Assembly: GCA_944391225.1 (NCBI GenBank)
Contig: CALXSS010000015.1
Location: forward strand, 1 to 37,462
DNA from: an uncultured Clostridia bacterium
GTDB taxonomy: Bacteria; Bacillota; Clostridia; UBA1381
Reading direction: 5' to 3'
DNA length: 37,462 nt
Part shown: positions 19,854-28,600 of the stretch, piece by piece
Numbering within the stretch: the stretch's first letter is position 1
Layout: every line of letters starts with the position of its first letter
Notes under the pieces: generated by a model
Told to the model about the DNA's origin: nothing
The model's database searches: none
Seen by the model: only the letters and a program-made list of their open reading frames with translations
Program-made: the position numbers and the translations under genes

Positions 19854-21044
19854 TCAAAGACTGTTTACAGCTTCCTTTAATGCTGCAGCCATGTCAGTCT
19901 TTTCCCAGGATACTCCAAGCTCCTCTCTGCCCATATGACCGTATGCGGCAAGCTTTCTGTATATAGGTTTTCTGAGATCAAGCCTGTTTATTATTGCATA
20001 CGGGCGCAGATCGAATACCTTTTCAACTGCCGCCTCTATCTTATCCTCATCAACAGCGCCTGTGCCAAAAGTGTCAACCATTATTGAGACCGGCTTCGCA
20101 ACGCCTATGGCATACGCGAGCTGTACCTCGCATCTTGACGCAAGCCCTGCAGCGACTACATTTTTTGCCACCCATCTTGCGGCATATGCTGCGCTTCTGT
20201 CCACCTTTGTCGGGTCCTTGCCGCTGAACGCGCCGCCGCCATGACGGGCAAATCCGCCGTAGGTGTCAACTATTATCTTTCTGCCCGTAAGTCCGCTGTC
20301 GCCGGCAGGTCCGCCGACTACAAATCTGCCTGTAGGATTGATATAATACTTTGTATTCTCGTCCACAAGATCAGCCGGGAGAGTAGGAAGGATGACCTCT
20401 CTTTTTATATCCTCGCGCAACTTGATGATATCCACATCAGGCGAGTGCTGGCTCGATACTACAACTGTATCTACCCTTACCGGCTTGTCGTTCTCATACT
20501 CTACCGTTACCTGAGTTTTTCCGTCAGGACGCAGATAATCAAGGATACCGTCCTTGCGCACCTCTGTAAGCTTCTTTGCCATCTTATGCGCGAGAGCAAT
20601 CGGCATAGGCATATACTCCGGAGTTTCGTCGCAGGCATAGCCGAACATCATTCCCTGATCGCCCGCGCCTGTGGAGTTGTTGCTGTCTGTATCGCCGCCC
20701 TCGCGATTCTCATAGCCTGAGTTTACGCCCTGTGCGATATCCGGCGACTGCTCATCGATCGCCGTTACTACCGCGCAGGTAGTGCCGTCAAAGCCATACT
20801 TAGCTCTGTCATAGCCTATCTCAAGCACAACATTTCTTGCTATCTTCGGGAAATCAACATAACACTCTGTGGTTATCTCGCCCATTATCGAAATAATACC
20901 GGTGGTGCAGGTCGTCTCGCATGCCACACGCGCCATAGGATCCTTTTTCAGTATCTCGTCAAGTATCGCATCCGAGATCTGATCGCATATCTTATCGGGA
21001 TGTCCCTCTGTGACCGATTCGGAGGTAAATAGTCTTCTGCTCAT
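19854..21044 (-). CDS. metK: S-adenosylmethionine synthase
   Basis: The ~396-residue enzyme makes SAM from methionine and ATP. It shows [32 protein letters not shown], and the phosphate loop [20 protein letters not shown]. The full family length is present. The start at 21044 is preferred to an ATG three codons upstream because AAGGA is spaced eight bases from it, whereas it directly touches the first ATG. No SAM riboswitch is evident in the short leader. It is followed by mrp. Confidence 0.98.
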   Translation of the reverse strand: MSRRLFTSESVTEGHPDKICDQISDAILDEILKKDPMARVACETTCTTGIISIMGEITTECYVDFPKIARNVVLEIGYDRAKYGFDGTTCAVVTAIDEQSPDIAQGVNSGYENREGGDTDSNNSTGAGDQGMMFGYACDETPEYMPMPIALAHKMAKKLTEVRKDGILDYLRPDGKTQVTVEYENDKPVRVDTVVVSSQHSPDVDIIKLREDIKREVILPTLPADLVDENTKYYINPTGRFVVGGPAGDSGLTGRKIIVDTYGGFARHGGGAFSGKDPTKVDRSAAYAARWVAKNVVAAGLASRCEVQLAYAIGVAKPVSIMVDTFGTGAVDEDKIEAAVEKVFDLRPYAIINRLDLRKPIYRKLAAYGHMGREELGVSWEKTDMAAALKEAVNSL

Positions 21045-21154
21045 ATTCTTCATCCTTATCTATGTGTTATTTATAGGCAATTATTGCTCTATACAATTTA
21101 CTTATACTTGTGTATATATTTTATACAGTTTTAATACTGTATTATATAAGATAT

Positions 21155-21183
21155 ATTTTACTACATCTCGCCTGAAAAGTCAA
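21155..21183 (-). promoter_or_regulatory. metK promoter
   Basis: On the minus strand TTGACT (21183-21178) and TAAAAT (21160-21155) are 17 bp apart. The leader to the start codon is about 105 nt and contains only a small ACAGT/ACTGT hairpin. Confidence 0.7.
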
Positions 21184-21228
21184 TGGATTTTTTCACATAC
21201 ATACTCATTTATGCCATTCGGCAGGGTA

Positions 21229-22809
21229 CTACGCGCCTTTATACTCGTTATATCTGTATTCGCCGTTTTCATATGTCAGAGACCCTATAAATCCTGAATT
21301 ATCCGATATAAGATCGTAGTTTTCGCCTACCCTGACTGCTGTGCATTTTTCAAGCTTTCCTTCACGGTTCAAATAGTAAAGATCAAAATAATCACTCTCA
21401 TAATCATAGTCGCCTATCATTTCATTTTCATGCACGGGCATTATATTATTCATATCTTTCTTTCCGCTCTGATATTTAACCATGCCTGTGAGCGAGGCAT
21501 AGCTTTCCTCTGCCGACTTTACGTACTCCCAATACTGTAGTCGGTCATTATAGCAGTATTTTCTCTCACTGAATATATAGGTAAGATATCGGCTGTCTGT
21601 CACCTTTTCATCCTGCATGAGCATATTGCCATATTCGCAGTCCTCATTATGCACATAGCGGTACAGCGACACCTGTCCGGCTGAGCTGAGCATGCACAGC
21701 ACAGCTATACAGAATATTACTGCCTTATATACTATCTTAGGTCTTATGCGGCACAAAAGCAGCTCCGCAATGAGCGCCGCGCCTATGCACACCGGATAAG
21801 CAACCCTGAACGGGAGTCTTATATATGCCATGATCACGTTTACGGAAACTGCAGCGAGAATAAGGCACACTCCGGCAGCAGCGTCAAACACAACGCTTTT
21901 TCCGCGCGTTTCCTCAGCAACACAGGCGAACGCTCCGGCAAAGACCAGCGCCGCCGCGGCATATGCAGGTCTTGCTGCAAATGCCGCAAGACCGTCAGAG
22001 ACAGTCTCGGAGATCAGCTGTCCCTGTATCTCAGTAAACAATATCCTGTAATCCTTGAAAAGATCCGCTATATGCTGCCAGAAACCGTCCGCCTCGACAA
22101 GCATTACTCTGTCGGCTATAGACGGATCGCTTCCGTTGACCATATAATAAACCATTGCGGCTATTGTGAACGCTGCCGGAATGGCTATGATCCAGCGTTT
22201 TTTTCCAACAGATAGAGCCGCGAGAGCTGTTACTGTAAAATATACAGGTATCAGCATCTCATAAAACCCTACCGCGAACAGCCCTGCAGCTGTAAATATT
22301 ATCAGATACAGCGTTTTTCCCGCGCTTATATACCTGCTTTGAGCATACAGAGCCAGAGCAATAAAAAACACTGACGGAACTATGCGGCTCGCCGCCGACA
22401 TCCAGTATACGCCCTCAAACCCTGCCGGAGGCATGGCTATCATAAGCATGAGGAACGCGCCGCAGGTAATACGGCTATTCTCAAACGCCCTATATATAAG
22501 ACAGACAGCCGCTGCAAGCAGCAGCACCAGCAAAAGCTGACCTGCCATCATCCTGCCCGCCATAGGCGTGAATATATATCTGTCTGCCAAAGCCGCAAAC
22601 GGCCGCGACGAAAGATTTACAGCATGGTTCGCTCCAACACTGCTGCCGTAATACAAAAACCAGTCATCAACAACAGGGAAATACCTAAATCCATAGATCG
22701 TCCGCGGTATCATCATCATCACAAACAGCGCCGCATACCTTACAGCCCTGATTACGCTCTGACGCTCCGGCAATATGCCGGACGCGCTTCTTCGTCTTTT
22801 TGTCCTCAT
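21229..22809 (-). CDS. Polytopic membrane protein, possible GT-C glycosyltransferase
   Basis: The 526-residue protein has a cytoplasmic N-terminal Arg-rich tail and about ten or more hydrophobic segments to residue ~380, then an acidic Tyr-rich extracellular tail of about 145 residues. The first predicted outside loop holds VVDDWFLYYG and is followed by SSRPFAALADRYIFTP. An Asp pair in the first extracytoplasmic loop is typical of GT-C type, lipid-sugar-dependent glycosyltransferases, but I see no other firm family match. It may be involved in surface polysaccharide modification. GAGGT precedes the ATG. Confidence 0.6.
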   Translation of the reverse strand: MRTKRRRSASGILPERQSVIRAVRYAALFVMMMIPRTIYGFRYFPVVDDWFLYYGSSVGANHAVNLSSRPFAALADRYIFTPMAGRMMAGQLLLVLLLAAAVCLIYRAFENSRITCGAFLMLMIAMPPAGFEGVYWMSAASRIVPSVFFIALALYAQSRYISAGKTLYLIIFTAAGLFAVGFYEMLIPVYFTVTALAALSVGKKRWIIAIPAAFTIAAMVYYMVNGSDPSIADRVMLVEADGFWQHIADLFKDYRILFTEIQGQLISETVSDGLAAFAARPAYAAAALVFAGAFACVAEETRGKSVVFDAAAGVCLILAAVSVNVIMAYIRLPFRVAYPVCIGAALIAELLLCRIRPKIVYKAVIFCIAVLCMLSSAGQVSLYRYVHNEDCEYGNMLMQDEKVTDSRYLTYIFSERKYCYNDRLQYWEYVKSAEESYASLTGMVKYQSGKKDMNNIMPVHENEMIGDYDYESDYFDLYYLNREGKLEKCTAVRVGENYDLISDNSGFIGSLTYENGEYRYNEYKGA

Positions 22810-22946
22810 ATTAAATTACCTCCCAAAATTATGTAAAACAAAAGCTGTTAGCAGAGCGCACCGCACCCCGCAGTATGATTATACCACAGCTTTACTGTAA
22901 AGTCAAACAATAGCATTTAACGCTTATGACCGCGACGCAATAAGAT

Positions 22947-23173
22947 GGGCTGCGCCCCAGGGTTTTTGAATGAGTAAACAAATTATGAACAAAGTTCATG
23001 AATATCATTAATGCACTAACTTCATTGACAGAAATAGATATAATTTTATGTTTGCATAACAATTCCGCCACATATTTAGAATTGATATCTATTATAGAAA
23101 GTTAGAAATATTCACAGATTGTTAATAAAATTCAAAAAATATTAACTCGTTCAAAAACCGTGGGGCTGCGCCC
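22947..23173. repeat. 227-bp element with 29-bp terminal inverted repeats
   Basis: The left end starts GGGCTGCGCCCCAGGGTTTT and continues TGAATGAGT. The right end is its inverse, ACTCG then TTCAAAAACCGTGG and GGCTGCGCCC; 24 of 29 positions match. The interior is AT-rich, without an ORF. No convincing target duplication was found, although GCAA occurs on both sides. A stray GGGCGCAGCCCC at 23299-23310 repeats the tip sequence. Confidence 0.6.
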
Positions 23174-23181
23174 GCAAACAC

Positions 23182-23210
23182 TTGACAAAGATGTATATTT
23201 ACGCTATAAT
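23182..23210 (+). promoter_or_regulatory. metA promoter
   Basis: A perfect TTGACA (23182-23187) and a perfect TATAAT (23205-23210) have a 17-bp spacer. The transcript leader to the metA start is about 170 nt. Confidence 0.85.
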
Positions 23211-23220
23211 TGAATATACA

Positions 23221-23355
23221 GAGGCTGCTGCAAAACTCAGCAAGCTTGCAGCAGCAGTTCGGAGCTTTAAAAAACATTGCAGAAAGGGCAAAACGAATGG
23301 GCGCAGCCCCTTAACCAACAGCATACACGAATACGTCAGGTTTTGCTGCAGCTCC
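23221..23355 (+). promoter_or_regulatory. Structured metA leader with GCTGCTGCAAA palindrome, copy E
   Basis: GCTGCTGCAA (23224-23233) pairs with TTGCAGCAGC (23246-23255). The same left arm, 23221-23236, can instead pair with GTTTTGCTGCAGCTCC (23340-23355), with 14 of 16 pairs. CGGAGCT (23260-23266) can pair with AGCTCCG (23350-23356). These pairings exclude one another and end shortly before the Shine-Dalgarno AAAGGA. No known SAM riboswitch motif was recognised. Confidence 0.4.
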
Positions 23356-23385
23356 GCAAATACCGTAAGAAAGGATATGATATTT

Positions 23386-24303
23386 ATGCCAATTAAAATA
23401 GCAGACAAGCTGCCTGCGACCAAGCAGCTGACAAAGGAGAATATATTTGTCATGACAGAGAAAAGAGCAGCGCGGCAGGATATCCGTCCTCTGAGAATAG
23501 CTATAATTAATATTATGCCTGAAAAGATAAAGACAGAAACTCAGCTGCTCAGGCTCCTTTCCAATTCTCCGCTCCAGGTGGAGGTGGATCTTATACAGAT
23601 GTCGTCGCATGATTCAAAAAACACTCCCCCTCAGCATCTGACTGCGTTTTACAAGACATTCAAGGATATAAAGCAGCTTAAATATGACGGCATGATAATT
23701 ACAGGCGCACCGGTGGAAAACCTCGACTATGAGGACGTTGACTACTGGGATGAGCTTACGGAAATTATGGAGTGGTCAAAAACACATGTGACATCCACCC
23801 TGCACATATGCTGGGCAGCTCAGGCAGGGCTTTATTATCACTACGGAGTGCCAAAGCACTCTTTGCCTGAAAAATGCTCGGGCGTTTTCCGTCACAGGGT
23901 GCGCCGCAGCACCGCTAAGCTTGTTCGCGGCTTTGACAGCGTATTCTACGCGCCGCATTCAAGACATACAGAGGTGCGCGAGGAGGATATTAAAAAGGTG
24001 CCGGAGCTTGAGATACTCTGCGATTCGCGCGAGGCGGGCGTATACATAGTTACAACAAAAAAAGGCAGACGTATATTTGTGATGGGTCACAGCGAATATG
24101 ATCCCGATACTCTTAAGGATGAATATTTCCGTGATCTTGAAAAGGGTCTTGACCCAAAGATACCGGTTAATTATTTTTCCAGAAACGATCCCACAAAAAA
24201 GCCTATAGTTCGCTGGCGTTCACACGCGCATCTGCTGTTTGCCAACTGGCTGAACTATTTTGTTTATCAGATCACACCTTACAATATAGATGATATTAAA
24301 TAA
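23386..24303 (+). CDS. metA: Homoserine O-acetyltransferase (MetA family)
   Basis: The 305-residue enzyme transfers an acyl group to homoserine in methionine synthesis. The start [20 protein letters not shown] is the family N-terminus, preceded by AAAGGA. A longer in-frame ORF begins inside the promoter and is false. The catalytic Cys is C142 in [10 protein letters not shown]235 and E237 lie in MGHSEYD. Residue 111 is Glu in TGAPVE, the switch position that in B. cereus MetA specifies acetyl-CoA, where E. coli has Gly for succinyl-CoA. The product is therefore predicted to be O-acetylhomoserine. It is transcribed alone and ends at a hairpin terminator. Confidence 0.95.
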   Translation: MPIKIADKLPATKQLTKENIFVMTEKRAARQDIRPLRIAIINIMPEKIKTETQLLRLLSNSPLQVEVDLIQMSSHDSKNTPPQHLTAFYKTFKDIKQLKYDGMIITGAPVENLDYEDVDYWDELTEIMEWSKTHVTSTLHICWAAQAGLYYHYGVPKHSLPEKCSGVFRHRVRRSTAKLVRGFDSVFYAPHSRHTEVREEDIKKVPELEILCDSREAGVYIVTTKKGRRIFVMGHSEYDPDTLKDEYFRDLEKGLDPKIPVNYFSRNDPTKKPIVRWRSHAHLLFANWLNYFVYQITPYNIDDIK

Positions 24304-24359
24304 TATTTATCCATATTTCAGCTTACTTATATACAGAAATTTACAGTTATTGCATTTAC

Positions 24360-24402
24360 ATACCGTGATCCAAACCTCATCAGCTTGTTTCACGGTATTT
24401 TT
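24360..24402 (+). terminator. metA terminator
   Basis: ATACCGTGA (24360-24368) and TCACGGTAT (24390-24398) form a 9-bp stem around a 21-nt loop, followed by TTTTT. Confidence 0.8.
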
Positions 24403-24509
24403 ATATTCAAAAATTTCACAAAATTTTGAATTTTTTTAAAATTATGCAATTTGTCTATTTAATTTTTGTTTATTTCATGTTATAATAGAAAAAAGGATGG
24501 GGAATATTT

Positions 24510-25325
24510 ATGAAGAACAAAATTCAGAACGACTACAATGGTCTTGGCATCCAGGTGAATATTTATTCTGTTTCGATGCATATTCCACCTGAGTGGAGCT
24601 CGGAATGCCACAAGGAACAGCATCACAACGTTTTTTTCGTGACAAACGGCAGCTGCTCGCTTTCGCTTGACGGCAAGCTTTACACTGTTACTGCCAATGA
24701 CATAATATTTATACCGGAAAACACTCTTGTTCACATGGCAAAAGTAAGCGATGATTTTGAGCTGAGTCTCAGATTCAGGTTCGGCATTGCCGGTTCTGAA
24801 TCGAACTCACCTGTACAACACCACACTCACGTGGAGGATCCCGAACCGCTGAACAGCTTTTTCAGCAGTATGATAATTATTAAACAGGAAGATGAGCTGT
24901 TATTCGCAGTTAAGGCGAAAGCTTATCTTCTTATGCTGCTGTCTGAAATAATGGAAAGCGCTCAGAAACATGATAAAATCCATCTCACAGCGGAGACTTT
25001 CGCCTCTGAGATCACCGCGTACATAAACAGCCATCTTTCCGAAAAGCTCTCGGTAGAGACCTTGGCTGATTTTGCCGGATATCATCCTAAATATTTTATT
25101 GTTCTGTTCAAAAAATATATGGGCGATACTCCGGCGCATTTTATTAAAGCGATGCGTCTTGAGCATTCTAAGTTCCTGCTTGAACACACTCATACAAGCA
25201 TATCGGAAATAGCAAAGCTGTCCGGTTTTTCCACACAGCCAAAATTCGCAAACTCGTTTAAGCTATATACAGGCTATACTGCGTCTGAGTATAGAAAAAA
25301 GTTTAGAGATGAAAAATGCGAGTAG
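24510..25325 (+). CDS. AraC family transcriptional regulator
   Basis: The 271-residue protein has an N-terminal cupin-type sensor domain (about residues 1-95, HNVFFVTNGSCSLSLDGKLY) and a C-terminal double helix-turn-helix (about 165-268), with LSVETLADFAGYHPKYFIVL and SISEIAKLSGFSTQPKFANS. Such regulators usually control sugar-use genes by binding a carbohydrate effector. TATAAT lies 24 bp upstream, with a poor -35. GGATGGGG precedes the ATG. It lies convergent to the giant PL11 lyase and after metA. Regulation of the pectinase genes is plausible but not shown. Confidence 0.9.
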   Translation: MKNKIQNDYNGLGIQVNIYSVSMHIPPEWSSECHKEQHHNVFFVTNGSCSLSLDGKLYTVTANDIIFIPENTLVHMAKVSDDFELSLRFRFGIAGSESNSPVQHHTHVEDPEPLNSFFSSMIIIKQEDELLFAVKAKAYLLMLLSEIMESAQKHDKIHLTAETFASEITAYINSHLSEKLSVETLADFAGYHPKYFIVLFKKYMGDTPAHFIKAMRLEHSKFLLEHTHTSISEIAKLSGFSTQPKFANSFKLYTGYTASEYRKKFRDEKCE

Positions 25326-25352
25326 TCCCTTTTTAAGTGGTTGATTTCATTT

Positions 25353-25397
25353 AAAAAAGCAGCGGCGCGGAGGATATCCTTCGCGCCGCTGCTTTTT
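25353..25397 (+). terminator. Strong bidirectional terminator after the AraC gene
   Basis: AAAAAAGCAGCGGCGCG pairs with CGCGCCGCTGC and TTTTT, with a short inner AGGATATCCT palindrome. It lies 30-70 bp past the AraC stop. Confidence 0.9.
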
Positions 25398-25415
25398 ATA
25401 CTGTCCGTTAATACG

Positions 25416-25451
25416 GGAGGCTGTTGCTTTTTAAGTCTCAGCCTCCTTTTT
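25416..25451 (+). terminator. Second terminator, abutting a MITE insertion
   Basis: GGAGGCTG (25416-25423) pairs with CAGCCTCC (25439-25446), followed by TTTTT. The T-tract is inside the 8-bp duplicated target TTTTTACA, directly before the MITE at 25455. Confidence 0.7.
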
Positions 25452-25454
25452 ACA

Positions 25455-25613
25455 GGTTCAAATCAAAATGTTGGGGTCATAGAGGCGGATAGTATCCGCC
25501 AGTCATTAGCGCGGCGTGAATGCGGGCAGATAATATCTGCCCCTACAAGAAATCGGAAAACTATCGATTGCCTGTATAACAGATACGCAAACCCAAATAT
25601 TTATTAGAGAACC
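25455..25613 (+). mobile_element. MITE, family 1, copy 2, with perfect 8-bp target duplication
   Basis: This 159-bp non-coding element starts GGTTCAAATCAAAATG and ends ATTTATTAGAGAACC, with imperfect terminal inverted repeats of ~22 bp. It is flanked by TTTTTACA at 25447-25454 and again at 25614-25621. The interior has the palindromes GGCGGATAGTATCCGCC and GGGCAGATAATATCTGCCC. It carries no transposase. The tips beginning GGTTCTTT plus an 8-bp duplication fit mobilisation by an ISL3-like element, as an inference. Confidence 0.85.
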
Positions 25614-25675
25614 TTTTTACAGTATTTGTCCGTTTCCCTGCCCGCCGCGGCAGGCAGAGAACAGACAATCTTCAA

Positions 25676-28600
25676 TTATTCGTATACATAGTAATAGTAT
25701 GCGAGATTATCAAAATACCACTGATCTCCGTTATCAGTCTTATCGATATTGCCCTGAGCTACCTGGAATTTGAGCGTAAGCCCTTTATTTGTTCCGCCGT
25801 CAGGTACAAATCCGTCAAATGACCATACAGGCTCAGCTGTTGCCGTATTTGTTCTATAATCATATTCGCCCTTGTTGTATACCGAAAGCGCTATCTTCTT
25901 ATCAGCTGTTGTAAAGCCTGTGCAGGTGTATACAAACGTATACCACTGATTCATGCTGAATTTATCACTTCCGAACGTTGCCGTTGTCGAGCTTGACGGA
26001 TAAGGCTGGAAGAACTTGATTCTCGGCTCGTCAAAGTGTGTTTCGCCCTTTACCAGGTTGTTGCCGGAACCATCCTGCAGATACATATATCCCTTATAGA
26101 GCGAATTATCCATCTTGAAATCGTAGCTGAATACAAAGTTATCAGCCAGGGTATCGCTCGTCACATTAGCCGTCAGCCATACATTTGAATTCAATCCTGT
26201 TCCCGCGTCACGCTTATAGAGCATTGTGCCGTCTGAATTAGATATACTGAATCCGCTTGACTCCGTTATGCTGAACGGTGACGTCTCGCCGCTGTCAAAG
26301 CTCTTGATCGTTCCGTATGTCAATGTACTGCTCAGATAGTGGAGCTTATACTTCTTCACTACCGTGCCGCTGTATTTTACAGCTACATAGTACTGAGGCA
26401 ATGTATCCACCTTAGCATCGCTTGCTATGACAAGCGTTCCGCCGTCCATTGAAAGGCCTGTCGGTGCTGCTGCGTCTCCGTTTTCGTCCTGTATCTCATA
26501 TGTAACACTGAACGCGTCCTCTACACTGTAGTCCATGCCCTCGTAATCTGATACATGTGTATTTGACGACAGATCGATCTCCATACCGTCATGAACATCT
26601 ATAGTTATTTCCTCAGGTGTCTTTGGAGCGCCTATGGTGTAGACCTTAAGGTTAGCAAGACCTATAACGTCGCTTGGAAGAGCGCTGCCGTATACTCCGC
26701 CGAATACAAGCTTTGTGATATGGTTAGTTCCGCCTACAGCGTTTGCCATAGGAAGATCCGCATCCTGTACATATACAAAGCCCGAATCCTTGTTTGCTAT
26801 AGAGACATTGAACTTGTTCTCTGATGGAACTGCTACCATTACAACATGAGCCCATCTGTCCTTCCAGTTATACTCATATGTATATCCCTTATCGCTGTTA
26901 GTGTATGCAAGATACTGGTCGGTTCCGGATCTGTAGCACCACTGCCACTGAGTATTCTTGGCGCTTGAGGTCCTGAGTCCGAAGCTCTGACCTGCTGTGC
27001 TGCCTGAATACGGTGTTACACCATAATAAATACCGCCATAATTGAGCTGCTTGAAGCTTATATCAAACTCGACCACAACGTTGTCGCTCTCATATTCCGG
27101 TATATTTACCGTGAGAGAATTGCTGTTGAGACCTGAGATCTGTGCGTATTTTATACCATACGCCTCATCTGTAACATACTCATATGAAGATGCGCTCCAG
27201 CTGTCCTTGCCATAACCGTCCTCGCCGAAGTTGACATCAAGCACCTCAGTATCGGCAGCAGTCGGAACTCTCTTTATCTTATAACCAAGAGTGACATATG
27301 TATCAGCATTTTCAGCAACTATCACATCAACAGTAGATGAGTTATCAGCATCATATTCAAAGGTATAGGTCTGACCCATATACGATTCGTATCCAGGTGT
27401 TATCTCCTCCGGATCTGATGTGAATGTATAGGTTATATCCTCAGCCTTTATAGCATCACTTACCGTGTAGAGCGTATTTTCCTTAGCCGCTGCGACTGCT
27501 TCACCTGATTCCTTGATAACGACGTCGCCGAACTTATAGGTTATATAAACATTGCGCAGCTCGCCGTCGGCAAGAGTTACATCAATATTTTCCGTTGATT
27601 CGTCTGATACTATCGTATCGCTTGCGGATTTGTATTCTGCCTTTGATACATAGTATGAATACTCGCCAGACTTCATCTTAACCGCTGTATGTCCGCTTTC
27701 ATCAGTTGTAAGACTCTTTGTTCCTACCTTAACCGTCGCGTTTGCCATCGGATCGCCTGCTGTATTCTTAACATTGAAGTTGAACAGCGTCATCGGAACA
27801 TTATACTCTATTGAGGATACGCGCACATTATCAATATATGAGCCTGAGCTTACGCTCATCTTTGCAATATATCCATCTGTTCCGCCGAAGCCCACTGCAT
27901 AAATATTGCGCACCTCTGAATTATTTGTATAATCCATCACCGAAAGATCAAGATTTCTTGCCGCAAGATCCACTGTAAGCTCCACGTGATACCATGAGCC
28001 GCTGTTTATAAGTGATGAATGTATCGATCTCGCCTCAGCCTCTCCTGCCTTATAGGTCATTGAGCCTGCTGACGGCTTTTCAAGTGTTATGATATTGTTT
28101 CCGTTCTCATCCTCAAGCTTGACTGTTGAGCCGGGCTTCCAGTCAAACGCTATCTTATATGTGCCGTCCTTTGCGGCCGTCTCTGCGACCTCAAACATAC
28201 CGGCAACTGCTGAGATCGTTCCGTCCTCAGACTCTTCAAATATGATCTCCTCGTCAGCCGAATTTGTCACTGCTGCATCAGCTGCCTCTGTCGCCTCTGA
28301 CGGAGCTGTAACGGCTGTCTCGTCTGCCGGAGCTGTAGCAGCGGTTTCTTCCGCCTCGGTAACCTCCGCCGGCTCTGCCTCTGTTAATGTTACCTGCTCA
28401 AAGCTGCCGGAATATACATCTGTGAGCGGTTCCATCTTTGCAAGGCTGTTCCAATAGAATACCTTTGTGAATGCAGCCGGGGTCTCGTCTATTACCTCTG
28501 CATCCTCTGTTATATTCACACTCTTCAATGTTCCGTCCGTGTTATACACAGCCTCTACTCTTACAGCTGTATCCTCAGGCGGATCTGTAGGCGGGTTCGT

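Noticed and set aside
21045..21183. SAM riboswitch before metK
   Set aside because: The leader is about 105 nt and AT-rich, without recognisable S-box or other SAM-class motifs.
23182..23385. N-terminal extension of metA
   Set aside because: Its TTG start is the -35 box of the metA promoter, and the family N-terminus begins at 23386.
25341..25607. 88-codon ORF
   Set aside because: Starts in a terminator and runs into MITE copy 2; not a gene.
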